A DNA stretch of 13,862 nt, from positions 1 to 13,862 of the forward strand of contig DATKDU010000573.1 of assembly GCA_035512595.1 (NCBI GenBank). Direction: 5' to 3'. Position 1 is the stretch's first letter; every line of letters starts with the position of its first letter. The position numbers were made by a program, and so were the translations under genes. Shown one piece after another: positions 5,871 to 13,803 of this stretch. Under the pieces are notes generated by a model. It saw only the letters and a list, made by a program, of their open reading frames with translations. It had not been told where the DNA came from and did not search any database. The DNA is from DATKDU01 sp035512595. Its GTDB lineage: Bacteria; Planctomycetota; Planctomycetia; Pirellulales; Pirellulaceae.

Positions 5871-5896
5871 TTAACCACCAAGGCACGAAGACATAA
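5871..5896. repeat. TTAACCACCAAGGCACGAAG repeat fragment
   Basis: I recognise TTAACCACCAAGGCACGAAG followed by ACATAAAA as a dispersed repeat found in many environmental bacterial genomes. Only one half is present and no inverted partner is seen nearby. It occupies the gap between the portal and the next gene. Confidence 0.5.
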
Positions 5897-5959
5897 AACT
5901 CCGTTAGATTAGCCCAAGTCCGATAACAATCGCCGTCCGCTGAACAATAACACTCACCT

Positions 5960-6685
5960 ATGGACTACGACGAGCGACAATCGCTTCTTCGCGAGCGATA
6001 TCCAGCGCGTGCCTGCCGCATCAAGATTGGCAAGACCGGCCCCCATAGGTTCGGAGGGACGAGGCGCGACCTGAAAATCACTGGCGTCAAACTGGCAAAG
6101 CCGATCCATCACTTTCTAACGCTCGACACGCGTGACCCGCTCTGTCCCGTGGAATCCGACGTGTTTACGAAGCTGCCGCTTTTGTATCCGCTGTTATACG
6201 GAGCGGGGGGTGGCGAGATTCAGTACACGGTCGTTTCCAACACCGAGATTGCAGTTCATCACCTGTCGAAATGCTATCCCGACGATCCGTACATCGAGAG
6301 TGACGCGCTGCCCGAGGCGCGAGCCACACTGCATGAGTTCACGTATGCGCAAGAGCGGCTGCTCTGCGCACTGGCCGGTTCCTTTCGCCGTCGGCTTTCT
6401 GCCGCCGATCGCAAGATCTTGAAGGCGTGTGAGGACGGCGAAGTGTGGCGAGCCGGCGGCTACTTTGAAACCTGCCAGGGAAGAATCTGGAGCTTGTGCC
6501 ACAATCCGCGCTGCGATTACCGGCAAGACTGTGAGCTAAAGTCCCCTATTGCCCCAATTGCTCTGATCAGTGCCTCAACGCGGCAACTCGGCGAGATTTG
6601 GGGACAATACACGAGCGACGTGGAATTTGCATTTGGATATTGCCCGGAATGCCTCGCGATTCACGCGGAAAACCGATGCACGTAG
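5960..6685 (+). CDS. Cysteine-rich hypothetical protein
   Basis: 241 residues of unknown function. The ATG at 5960 has no visible Shine-Dalgarno (upstream is A/C-rich), so the start is uncertain. There is no signal peptide or membrane segment. The C-terminal third holds seven cysteines: C172, C180, C185, C191, then C228 and C231 (GYCPEC) and C240. The spacing C180-x4-C185-x5-C191 with a distant CxxC suggests one or two metal sites, for example a zinc ribbon or, less likely, an Fe-S cluster. The N-terminal part has basic stretches (ARACRIKIGKTGPHRFGGTRRDLK). GC is about 52% in 6241-6300, against 73% in a sampled capsid segment, so it probably has another origin than the phage cassette. It follows the portal by 115 bases on the same strand, but nothing links it to virion assembly. 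I do not recognise the family. Confidence 0.6.
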   Translation: MDYDERQSLLRERYPARACRIKIGKTGPHRFGGTRRDLKITGVKLAKPIHHFLTLDTRDPLCPVESDVFTKLPLLYPLLYGAGGGEIQYTVVSNTEIAVHHLSKCYPDDPYIESDALPEARATLHEFTYAQERLLCALAGSFRRRLSAADRKILKACEDGEVWRAGGYFETCQGRIWSLCHNPRCDYRQDCELKSPIAPIALISASTRQLGEIWGQYTSDVEFAFGYCPECLAIHAENRCT

Positions 6686-7008
6686 GTATCCTCGTCCTCC
6701 CCGGCATCCCCCCGACCTGCGGCTGTTCGATCGACTGCTGGCGCCCGCGGCCGTGTCGCCGCGCCGCGGCGACGGCTTCCCACAGCTTACGCTGTGGGCT
6801 GCGGGTATCGCCGCTTTGCGGCTGGAACCAATTCCATCTGCCATGGCGTCGCAAGCTCTGCCACAGCCACCAGCCCTAGCTGCGGAGCAGCGGCACTCCT
6901 GAGCCCCCGGCGTGAGCCGGGGGAAACGATTGCCGAAGGGGCGGAAGCCGCGTAGCGGCGACACACGGCGCTGCACGATCGTGCCGCCGCTCCGCGGCTA
7001 TTTCGACA
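6686..7008. repeat. Intergenic mosaic of short GC-rich hairpins
   Basis: No gene is credible here. The stretch is a string of palindromes: GTCGCCGCG-C-CGCGGCGAC (6755-6773), CCCACAGC-TTAC-GCTGTGGG (6779-6798), CCCCCGGC-GTGA-GCCGGGGG (6904-6923) and GCCGC-GTA-GCGGC (around 6949). Short runs between them, such as CGATTGCCGAAGGGGCGGAAG, look like fixed parts of a dispersed element. Open frames here on both strands (6575-6976 minus, 6598-6879 plus) have low-complexity Arg/Ala/Pro/Cys composition and are by-products. Confidence 0.65.
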
Positions 7009-7112
7009 AATTCGAAGCTCGAAATCCGAAACAAACGGGACGCCGCAAATCTGGGACATTGGGTGCTTGAATTTCCAATTTGTTTCGAATTTCGTAATTC
7101 GAGTTTCGAATT
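7009..7112. repeat. Inverted repeat of TTCGAATTTCG units after the metalloprotease
   Basis: The left arm AATTCGAAGCTCGAAATCCG continues to 7035. It is matched by a right arm at 7078-7112 built of TTTCGAATTTCG and GAGTTTCGAATT; the loop is about 42 bases. It lies 7 bases beyond the stop codon of the minus-strand metalloprotease and may end or stabilise its mRNA. AT-rich units stand out against the GC-rich surroundings. Confidence 0.75.
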
Positions 7113-7118
7113 TCGCGA

Positions 7119-9794
7119 TTACGGCGAGCTGAGCGACAGCCTGGCTTCCAGCACCTTCTTGATCCGGTCGCTCGATTCCTGGAGGTGCGCCCGGCTGTAC
7201 GTGTCGAGCTTGCTGGCCACCGCCTGATTGCCGAGCAGCGCCGTCATCCGCTGGTTGAGCTGCGAGAGCTGGTCGTAGGCCACCGTCTGGCAGTCCTGCG
7301 GCGCGTCCCCGTTGCCCATCGCCAGGTGGGACAGGGACTTGAGGTACGACCGCTGCAAGTTGCGGCGCATGCTGCTGATGGCCGGCTTGCGGGGCGTGTA
7401 CTCCCCCTCCTTGGTGTTGTCCACCTCGCTGTAGATGCTCTTGGTCAGCCGCTCGATCAGCTCGGCGGCCGTCAGCACGTCCTCATCGGCCGGCGCTCGC
7501 AGCTCCGAGTCGTGCAGCCGGGTCAGCGTGCGGCCCGACAGGAGCTGGCTGATCACCCGCTCCTGCCACATCAGCACCGCCTCGTGGACCGGAAACTCCT
7601 TGCGGTTGGACGGCTGCCGCCCCCAGTGGCTCCAGTTCGACCAGCCGAGCTTGTTGTAGACGTCCGGAGACAACTGATACGGCTTGTCGGTGAACACGTT
7701 CTCTTCCAGCAGCGCCAGCACGTCGCGCTGGGTCTTGGCATCGACCGGCGTCACCGGCGGCTTGGCGTCCTTGTCGCCAAAATGGCTGCGGGACGTTTTC
7801 AGCCCGCCGATGTAGCGGGCGGCAAACGACAGCGCCTGCCCGCGCTGTGCCAGCAGGATGTTGAGCACACGCCGCGCCTGCGTGTAGTCATCCCCTTCCT
7901 TCGTCACTCGCTCGACAAACCCCGGCAATAGCTCGTTGTAGATCTGCATGCGCACCTGGGCGAACTCCAGCGGGTCGGAGCCCCAGTCGAACCGGTTGGT
8001 GTCCGGATCGGGATCGAACATGCTCGTGTCCTCGTCGGTCGAGTACGCCAGTTGCGGCTCCCCCGATCGAGCGGCGATCTTCTTCAGCTCCGCCGCGTCG
8101 GCATTCGGCTTGTAGCCGTATTCGATCGCCCAGATGTCGTACGGCCCGACCGTCTGCATGTAGTAGTCCCCCTGCTTCCAGTCCTTGGGGACGATGTTGG
8201 CCGGGCTGTAATCCATCACCGAAGCGACGATGCCCCCCTTGGCCTTCTCGGGGTCGCACATGTCCTTGATCGAGAGCCACTTGCTGGCCTTGAAGTTGTG
8301 CCGCAGGCCCAGCGTGTGGCCGACTTCGTGCATGGTCACTTCCTTGAGCCCCTGCATGATGAACTTGTCGAGCTGCTCCTCGCGGATCTTGGGATCGGCC
8401 GAGGCGGCCATGATCGCCGTGTGCCCGAAGCCCATCTGCATCGACATCCCGCGCGTCAGCGTGCAGTTGTGACGATCCGACCGCGGCATCGAAAACATCT
8501 CCGCCTGCCGCTGGTGCAAGTCGGGCTCCAAGGCCCCGCCGGTCAGCTCGGCAATCGTCGCCTGCGTGAGGTTCTCGTACTCATCCTTCCAGGAAGTGAG
8601 GAAGTCGGCGTCGAAGATGATGTCCGCATCGAGAATCTGACCCGTGTACGGATTGACCCGGCTGGGGCCCATCGCGAAGCCGGCATTGGACGTGATCCAG
8701 CGGAAGAAGTTGTAGCGGATGTCCTCGGGGTCCATCGTGTCCCCTTCCTGCTGCCGCTTGACGATGATCGCGTTGACGAAGCCGGCCGTCTCAAAGGCCT
8801 TGTTCCATTCATAGATGCCGTCGTAGATCGCCTTCTCGTACTTGAACGGGACGCTCTTTTCGATCCAGAACTCGATCGGCTTGACCGGGGGCGAGAGCTT
8901 CAGCGACGGATCGGCCTTTTGCAGGTCCCAGCGGTTGATGTAGCGGATGAACTGGTCGCGGTCGGACTTGCTGGAAAAATCCTTGACCACCGTCAGGAAG
9001 TAGCCGATGCGATCGTCCGCCAAGCGCGGCTGGTAGCTGGTCTGCGGAATCTTGCTGATCGAGTAGTGGACGTTGATCGTCACCCCCCGCGAGTCGGGAA
9101 CCGTGTCGATGTTGAGCTGGCCGCCGGAGGAATAGGTCGCGGCAACTTCCAACTCGAGGTTGCTCTCAAAACCCTTCACCGAGGCCCACGTCGAACGATC
9201 GCCGGCAAAGCTGAAGCCCGGCAGCGCCTGGCTGATCTGCGGCAAGTCGCTGAAAAAGACGCGGGTCAAATCGACCAGATCGCCCCCTTTGGGCCCTTTG
9301 ATGCTCGCCGGCAGGCTGAACAGGACGCTGTCGGTGTAGGCGTTTTGCACGGCGTGCGACTCGGGGCTCTTGGGGGTTGCCTTGAAGCGGACGTTCTTGC
9401 GAACGATGTGGACGTTCTCATCCACCTTGCGGAACTGCCAAATCCAGTCATCGCCAAAACCCCAGCTCATCCCCCCCAGGAGCTGCCCGCGGCCAATGCC
9501 GCGGGAGATCGAAATGAGGACGATGTATTCCTGGCTGTAATCGCCGGGCATCAACTCGGCATACAGGTTGTTCCCCTTTTGATAGAGGGTGATCATGCCG
9601 GGGATGGTCTTGGCGTCCTTGAGGAGGACGGCGTGCGGAGGCGCTGCCGGCGTCATCGGCTGCATCGGCTTCGCCTCGGGCATGGGGGTGGGAGTAGCCG
9701 CCGGTTGCTGGGCAAAGACCATCGGGACAGCGGCAAAGCTGCCCAACGACACGAAGAGGAGCAGAGACGCGGAGGGCCAGGCGCGACGAATCAT
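7119..9794 (-). CDS. Secreted zinc-dependent metalloprotease (DUF4953/DUF5117 type)
   Basis: 891 residues from the ATG at 9794; an in-frame GTG at 9806 would add four. I prefer the ATG because it gives a compact signal peptide (MIRRAWPSASLLLFVSLGSF, cleaved near VFA-QQ). A Pro-rich linker (QQPAATPTPMPEAKPMQPMT) follows. The N-terminal half reads like DUF5117: YAELMPGDYSQEYIVLISIS, GIGRGQLLGGM, then VDLTRVFFSDL. The catalytic metzincin signature HEVGHTLGLRH is at residues 489-499, continuing HNFKAS, with a Met-turn candidate ASVMDYSPANI about 40 residues later. H489, H493 and H499 would hold zinc with E490 as base. The family has secreted or cell-surface members in Bacteroidetes and planctomycetes; substrates are not known. 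The C-terminal domain (about 640-891) is helical and ends in SSP with no sorting signal. It stands alone and is convergent to the cysteine-rich gene. Confidence 0.9.
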   Translation of the reverse strand: MIRRAWPSASLLLFVSLGSFAAVPMVFAQQPAATPTPMPEAKPMQPMTPAAPPHAVLLKDAKTIPGMITLYQKGNNLYAELMPGDYSQEYIVLISISRGIGRGQLLGGMSWGFGDDWIWQFRKVDENVHIVRKNVRFKATPKSPESHAVQNAYTDSVLFSLPASIKGPKGGDLVDLTRVFFSDLPQISQALPGFSFAGDRSTWASVKGFESNLELEVAATYSSGGQLNIDTVPDSRGVTINVHYSISKIPQTSYQPRLADDRIGYFLTVVKDFSSKSDRDQFIRYINRWDLQKADPSLKLSPPVKPIEFWIEKSVPFKYEKAIYDGIYEWNKAFETAGFVNAIIVKRQQEGDTMDPEDIRYNFFRWITSNAGFAMGPSRVNPYTGQILDADIIFDADFLTSWKDEYENLTQATIAELTGGALEPDLHQRQAEMFSMPRSDRHNCTLTRGMSMQMGFGHTAIMAASADPKIREEQLDKFIMQGLKEVTMHEVGHTLGLRHNFKASKWLSIKDMCDPEKAKGGIVASVMDYSPANIVPKDWKQGDYYMQTVGPYDIWAIEYGYKPNADAAELKKIAARSGEPQLAYSTDEDTSMFDPDPDTNRFDWGSDPLEFAQVRMQIYNELLPGFVERVTKEGDDYTQARRVLNILLAQRGQALSFAARYIGGLKTSRSHFGDKDAKPPVTPVDAKTQRDVLALLEENVFTDKPYQLSPDVYNKLGWSNWSHWGRQPSNRKEFPVHEAVLMWQERVISQLLSGRTLTRLHDSELRAPADEDVLTAAELIERLTKSIYSEVDNTKEGEYTPRKPAISSMRRNLQRSYLKSLSHLAMGNGDAPQDCQTVAYDQLSQLNQRMTALLGNQAVASKLDTYSRAHLQESSDRIKKVLEARLSLSSP

Positions 9795-9856
9795 ATTTGG
9801 TCTCACTGAAACCGGATCGGTTAAGGCGGGGAGGATGGGCGGGAGAACGTATCCTT

Positions 9857-9881
9857 ACTACGCAGGCCAGGCTTGCGTAGT
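9857..9881. repeat. Small inverted repeat in the metalloprotease leader
   Basis: ACTACGCA (9857-9864) and TGCGTAGT (9874-9881) flank a 9-base loop, 63 bases upstream of the metalloprotease ATG. If the promoter candidate at 9914-9942 is right, it lies in the 5' untranslated mRNA or at an operator position. Confidence 0.5.
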
Positions 9882-9913
9882 TGCCAGGGATTGCCCGCTA
9901 AACAGGCCCGTTA

Positions 9914-9942
9914 AATATACCCCAGTTTACGGGCCATGCCAT
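9914..9942 (-). promoter_or_regulatory. Candidate sigma-70 promoter of the metalloprotease
   Basis: On the minus strand ATGGCA (9942-9937) and TATATT (9919-9914) are separated by 17 bases; matches to TTGACA and TATAAT are 4/6 and 5/6. It is the only AT-rich patch in the leader and lies about 120 bases before the start. The call is weak because planctomycete promoters are poorly described. Confidence 0.25.
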
Positions 9943-9999
9943 TTGGGGGACTGGTAGTGCCCAAAATAGCCCGGTTTTTCGGGGGGCGCCACCCAAACT

Positions 10000-10336
10000 C
10001 CCTCTCCCCCTGGGAGAGGGCCGGGGTGAGGGTCTGTTTCCCGTCTCCTTGAGTGCCCCCACAGCCCCGCGGAGTTTCACCGGCGAGCGGGGCGTCAACT
10101 GGCGAGCGGGGGGCGTCCGACCGGCGAGCGGGGGGCGTAGACTGGCGAGCGGGGCGTCAACTGGCGAGCGGGGCGTCAACTGGCGAGCGGGGGGCGTGAG
10201 CCCCCTGATTCCCCGCCAGCGCCCGTTTTACCCCGGTTGACGCCCCCGAAGCCCTCGACCCATCGCAAGCCGTTGGCTGAAAATGGCTTACGCCCCCTAC
10301 CTCCCTCTCCTACTGGGAGAGGGCCGGGGTGAGGGT
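10000..10336. repeat. Two copies of the CCCTCTCC...GGGAGAGGGCCGGGGTGAGGG repeat
   Basis: Copy 1 has arms CCCTCTCCC and GGGAGAGGG (10000-10020) and copy 2 has CCCTCTCC-TACT-GGGAGAGGG (10303-10323). Both are followed by CCGGGGTGAGGGT. I know this as a widespread bacterial intergenic repeat. The copies are in the same orientation and bracket the GGCGAGC array at 10082-10209. Confidence 0.8.
10082..10209. repeat. Array of six GGCGAGCGGGG-type units
   Basis: Units begin at 10082, 10101, 10123, 10144, 10163 and 10182. Lengths are 19, 22, 21, 19, 19 and 28 bases. The first five stop after the core GGCGAGCGGGG(GG)CGT plus 3-6 bases. The last is full length, with the hairpin GGGGGGCGTGAGCCCCC. The same head-to-tail layout occurs in the portal gene. 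There are no unique spacers, so it is not a CRISPR. Confidence 0.9.
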
Positions 10337-10352
10337 GTGGTGTTCCCTGTCC

Positions 10353-10390
10353 CCGACTTTGGACTGGGGACACGGGACTTTGGACTTTCC
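10353..10390. repeat. GACTTTGGACT repeat, relative of the element at 1570
   Basis: GACTTTGGACTGGGGACACG followed by GGACTTTGGACTTTCC uses the same 7-base vocabulary as the inverted repeat between the first two phage-cassette genes, here without an opposing arm. Confidence 0.6.
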
Positions 10391-10535
10391 AAAGTAGTCC
10401 TCTCGCTCCGCGAGGGACAAGCAGCAGGCAGCAGCCGGCGACCTCGCTGCTCATCGCCAACCGGCGCTCCCGGCCCTTGCGGAGCAAGGGGCCTACTTTG
10501 TCCGGACAATGTGCTCCTCTCGCTCCGCGAGGGAC
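10389..10535. repeat. Three copies of the GTCCCTCGCGGAGCGAG element
   Basis: Copy 1 (10389-10418, minus orientation) is base-for-base the reverse complement of 5005-5034 in the portal gene. Copy 3 (10514-10535, minus) matches 21 bases of it. Copy 2 (10475-10503, plus) is divergent, with CCTTGCGGAGCAAGG in place of CCTCGCGGAGCGAGG. Each has a small CTCGC-GGA-GCGAG stem. They extend the open frame upstream of the restriction enzyme, so a start at TTG 10477 would include repeat-derived residues. Confidence 0.8.
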
Positions 10536-10647
10536 ACCAGCGGGCACCACCTCATCCTCCGCCGAGATTGTTGCACGTGACTGCGACATCGCTAAACTAA
10601 TGTCACTGGCCCGAAACGGATTTCGCTCTCTCCAGCAGGCGCACCTC

Positions 10648-13600
10648 ATGACCGTTCCCGGGGCGATCAAGCCGACCCACAAGGCGATTCGCACCTACCG
10701 CGAAGCGCTCGACGCCTACGCCGGCCAAGGCGTCACCCACGAAGGGGCCACCGAGACGGCATTCCAGCGGCTGCTGGAAGCCGCGGCCAAAACGTATGGC
10801 TGGGCGCTCGTTCCCAAGCTCCCGGTCAAGCACCGCGGAAAGAATGTCGTTCCGGACGGAACCGTGCGCGACGCCAACTTTCTCCAGCGTGGCTATTGGG
10901 AAGCCAAAGACACCGACGACGACCTGGAAGTCGAGATTCGCAAGAAGATCGCCAAGGGCTATCCGCTCACGAACATCATCTTCGACGACACCACCCGCGC
11001 CGTGCTGTATCAGGACGGCAAGGAGTCGATGCGGGTCGATCTGCGAGAGCCGCAGTTGCTCGTGGACCTGCTCAACGCGTTCTTCGAGTACACCGAACCC
11101 AACATCCAGGGCTTCGTTGAGGCGGTGGACGAGTTCAAGGAGCGCGTCCCGGAACTCGCGGCCGCACTGGCGGAGATTATCAGGAAAGCGCACGACGATA
11201 ACAAGAAATTCCAGGCGGCATTCGACAAGTTCTTCACGCTTTGCCAGTCGGCCCTGAATCCAAACATCCGCCGCGAGGCCGTGGATGAAATGCTCGTGCA
11301 GCATCTGCTCACCGAGCGGCTATTCCGCAAGATTTTCAACAACCCCGAGTTCACGCGGCGAAACGTGATTGCGGCCGAAGTGGAAGAGGTCATTTCCGCG
11401 CTGGCGATCAGAAGCTTTAATCGCGAGGCATTCCTCAAGCAGCTTGACCGGTTCTACGTCGCCATCGAAGAAGCGGCCCGGACGCTGGAAGACTTCAGCG
11501 ACAAACAAAAATTCCTCAACACGGTGTACGAGCGGTTCTTCCAGGGTTACTCGGTCAAGGTCGCCGACACGCACGGCATCGTCTACACGCCGCAGCAGAT
11601 CGTCGATTTCATGTGCGCCAGCGTGGCCGAAGTGCTGGAGAAGGAGTTCGGCAAGAGCCTGGGGGACAAGGAGGTACACATCCTCGACCCTTGCACGGGC
11701 ACCGGCAACTTCATCGTCAACCTGATCAACCGCATCCCCAGGAAGGACTTGCCGCGGATGTATCGCCAGCAACTCTTTGCCAACGAGGTGATGCTCCTGC
11801 CGTACTATATCGCGGCCCTGAACATCGAGCACGCGTACTTCGAGAAGACCGGGGAATACGAGCCATTCGAGGGGCTGTGCTTTGTGGATACGCTCGATCT
11901 GGCGGAAAAGAGGCAGTCCACGTTTGGCTTTTTGAATGAGGAGAACACGCAACGCGTTGAGCGGCAACGCAAGGCACCGATTACCGTGATCATAGGCAAT
12001 CCGCCCTACAACATGGGGCAGCTCAACGAGAATGACAACAACAAGAATCGGACATATGCCGTTGTGGATGACCGCATACGACGGAGCTATGTCGCGCATT
12101 CGAAGGCTACTCTGAACAACAAGGTTTACGACCCGTATGTGCGCTTCTTCCGATGGGCCTGCGACCGTCTAGAACGACGGGACGGGATTGTTTGTTTGAT
12201 TACAAACAACAGCTTTGTGGACCAGGCTGCGTTTGACGGCATGAGACAATGTCTTGCCGATGATTTCTCGCGAATCTATCACCTGAACTTACAGGGCAAT
12301 GTCCGCCATAATCCCACACTCGCGGGCAGTGCCTACAACGTATTTGGGATCCAGGTAGGCGTTGGAATAACTGTGGCAGTCAAGCGCTCCAGCCAACGGT
12401 CGAAGAAGCTGTTTTATCACGCTCTGCCCTTGACCTTTCGGCGATTCGCGAAGTTGGACTGGCTTTCCGAGCATTCCAACATCGCTGGCGTAAAATGGCT
12501 GTCGCTAAAATCGGACGAAAAGAACACTTGGCTAACATCTGACCGAAGTAAGCGGTTTGAGCAATTTTTACCGCTCGGATCTAAGGCCGCAAAGGCTGGC
12601 GTGTCCGATGATCGGGTGATATTTCGACTCTTTTCCCTCGGCGCATCGACAAACCGAGACGATGTCGTTTACGACTTCCAACGCGAGCAGCTTGAGAAAA
12701 AGGCGACTGAGTTCGCTGAGCAATACAATAGAGAGGTAGATCGGTTTCGCCGGCGCAAATCAGACGTACGAAGCATCGATGACTTTGTAGACTACCGCTT
12801 TGTGAAGTGGAGCAGCACGTTAAAGGACCATTTGAAGCGGCTCCGGTATGCCGAATTTGAGCCAAGACTCATTCGTGACTCGATGTACCGGCCGTTCGCA
12901 AAACAGTTTCTTTGCTACGGGGCCGTATTTGTCGATCGTCCAGCACTGTTTGCAAAAATTCTACCGGACAGAAAAAGCGAGCAGGAAAATCGCGTAATCA
13001 TCGTGCCTACCGTTGCTGGCGAGCGTGGATTCTTTACGTTCGCTTGTTCAATGATCCCAAATCTAAACTTCGTGGGATTTGGGGGCGCTGGCCAGTGTTT
13101 CCCCTATTATGATCATGTCGACGACGGTGACCGCCGCGAGAACATTACCGACTGGGCGCTGAACGAGTTCCGCAAGCACTACAAAGACAAGAAAATCTCC
13201 AAGTGGAACCTCTTCGATTACGTCTACGGCATCCTCCATCACCCGGGCTACCGTGAGAAATATGCCGACAACCTGAAGCGCGAACTGCCGCGGATTCCCT
13301 ACGCCCCCGACTTCGCGGCATTCAGCCATGCGGGGCAGAAGCTGGCCAGGCTGCACCTGGAGTACGAGCAGCTCAAGGAATGGAAGCTCAAGTGGATCGA
13401 GGCGCCCGATGTGCCTCTGTCCTACCGCGTCGAGAAGATGAAGCTCGCCAAGGACAAGAAATCGCTGCGGGTCAACGACTGGCTCACGCTGGACGGCATC
13501 CCTCCCGAGACGTTTGACTATCGCCTCGGCAACCGCAGCGCCCTAGAATGGGTCATCGACCAGTACCAAGTCTCCGAAGACCCCCGCAGCGGCATCAAAT

Positions 13601-13719
13601 CCGACCCCAACCGCGCCGACGACCCCGAGTACATCGTCCGCCTCGTCGGCCAGGTCGTCCGCGTCAGCGTGGAAACGGTGGAGATCATCAAGAGTCTGCC
13701 CGTCGATTGCGGCGGGTAA
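10648..13719 (+). CDS. Type ISP-like single-chain restriction-modification enzyme
   Basis: 1023 residues from the ATG at 10648, chosen because the sequence typical of the family (GAIKPTHKAIRTYREALDAY) begins just after it. The frame is open back to 10477, partly through repeats; an ATG at 10600 is the alternative. No Shine-Dalgarno is visible. Domains: PD-(D/E)xK nuclease with VVPDG (D70) and YWEAK (E85, K87); a helical region (about 130-320); a gamma-class N6-adenine methylase with motif I ILDPCTGTGNF (345-355) and motif IV NPPY (451-454); then a target-recognition region like the type ISP C-terminal specificity domain. I see no Walker A motif or helicase between nuclease and methylase, unlike LlaBIII, so it is not a translocating ISP enzyme of that kind unless the partner is elsewhere. 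It would both methylate adenine and cut unmodified foreign DNA. GC falls to 42-48% in sampled parts of the specificity region against about 63-65% at both ends. Confidence 0.88.
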   Translation: MTVPGAIKPTHKAIRTYREALDAYAGQGVTHEGATETAFQRLLEAAAKTYGWALVPKLPVKHRGKNVVPDGTVRDANFLQRGYWEAKDTDDDLEVEIRKKIAKGYPLTNIIFDDTTRAVLYQDGKESMRVDLREPQLLVDLLNAFFEYTEPNIQGFVEAVDEFKERVPELAAALAEIIRKAHDDNKKFQAAFDKFFTLCQSALNPNIRREAVDEMLVQHLLTERLFRKIFNNPEFTRRNVIAAEVEEVISALAIRSFNREAFLKQLDRFYVAIEEAARTLEDFSDKQKFLNTVYERFFQGYSVKVADTHGIVYTPQQIVDFMCASVAEVLEKEFGKSLGDKEVHILDPCTGTGNFIVNLINRIPRKDLPRMYRQQLFANEVMLLPYYIAALNIEHAYFEKTGEYEPFEGLCFVDTLDLAEKRQSTFGFLNEENTQRVERQRKAPITVIIGNPPYNMGQLNENDNNKNRTYAVVDDRIRRSYVAHSKATLNNKVYDPYVRFFRWACDRLERRDGIVCLITNNSFVDQAAFDGMRQCLADDFSRIYHLNLQGNVRHNPTLAGSAYNVFGIQVGVGITVAVKRSSQRSKKLFYHALPLTFRRFAKLDWLSEHSNIAGVKWLSLKSDEKNTWLTSDRSKRFEQFLPLGSKAAKAGVSDDRVIFRLFSLGASTNRDDVVYDFQREQLEKKATEFAEQYNREVDRFRRRKSDVRSIDDFVDYRFVKWSSTLKDHLKRLRYAEFEPRLIRDSMYRPFAKQFLCYGAVFVDRPALFAKILPDRKSEQENRVIIVPTVAGERGFFTFACSMIPNLNFVGFGGAGQCFPYYDHVDDGDRRENITDWALNEFRKHYKDKKISKWNLFDYVYGILHHPGYREKYADNLKRELPRIPYAPDFAAFSHAGQKLARLHLEYEQLKEWKLKWIEAPDVPLSYRVEKMKLAKDKKSLRVNDWLTLDGIPPETFDYRLGNRSALEWVIDQYQVSEDPRSGIKSDPNRADDPEYIVRLVGQVVRVSVETVEIIKSLPVDCGG

Positions 13720-13803
13720 AGGGGGTGCATTTCAGCTTTTGCAGGATTCGCCAGTTGAATTGGGTGGTTTGGGGCGACGTGTGAAGGGGTTGCCGGGGCG
13801 CCT
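13720..13803. other. Short intergenic region, nothing recognised
   Basis: No strong hairpin followed by T's and no repeat known from the rest of the window. AAGGGG (13784-13789) is a distant ribosome-binding-site candidate for the following start. Confidence 0.4.

Noticed and set aside
6575..6976. 133-codon minus-strand frame
   Set aside because: Its peptide is translated hairpin repeats with low-complexity Arg/Ser/Ala/Cys composition, and it overlaps the 3' end of the cysteine-rich gene.
8052..9809. 585-codon open frame on the plus strand
   Set aside because: It is the antisense of the metalloprotease and rich in Arg, Leu, Val and Asp, as expected from high-GC shadow frames. The minus-strand protein has clear motifs.
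9970..9987. Terminator-like CCCGGTTTTTCGGGG
   Set aside because: The T-run is in the loop and not after the stem, and no gene ends nearby.
10082..10209. Possible CRISPR array
   Set aside because: Units are adjacent with no unique spacers, of uneven length, and the core is a GC-rich hairpin family also found inside the portal gene.
10477..10647. N-terminal extension of the restriction enzyme from TTG 10477
   Set aside because: The first part is encoded by the GTCCCTCGCGGAG repeats and the conserved family start lies after 10648.
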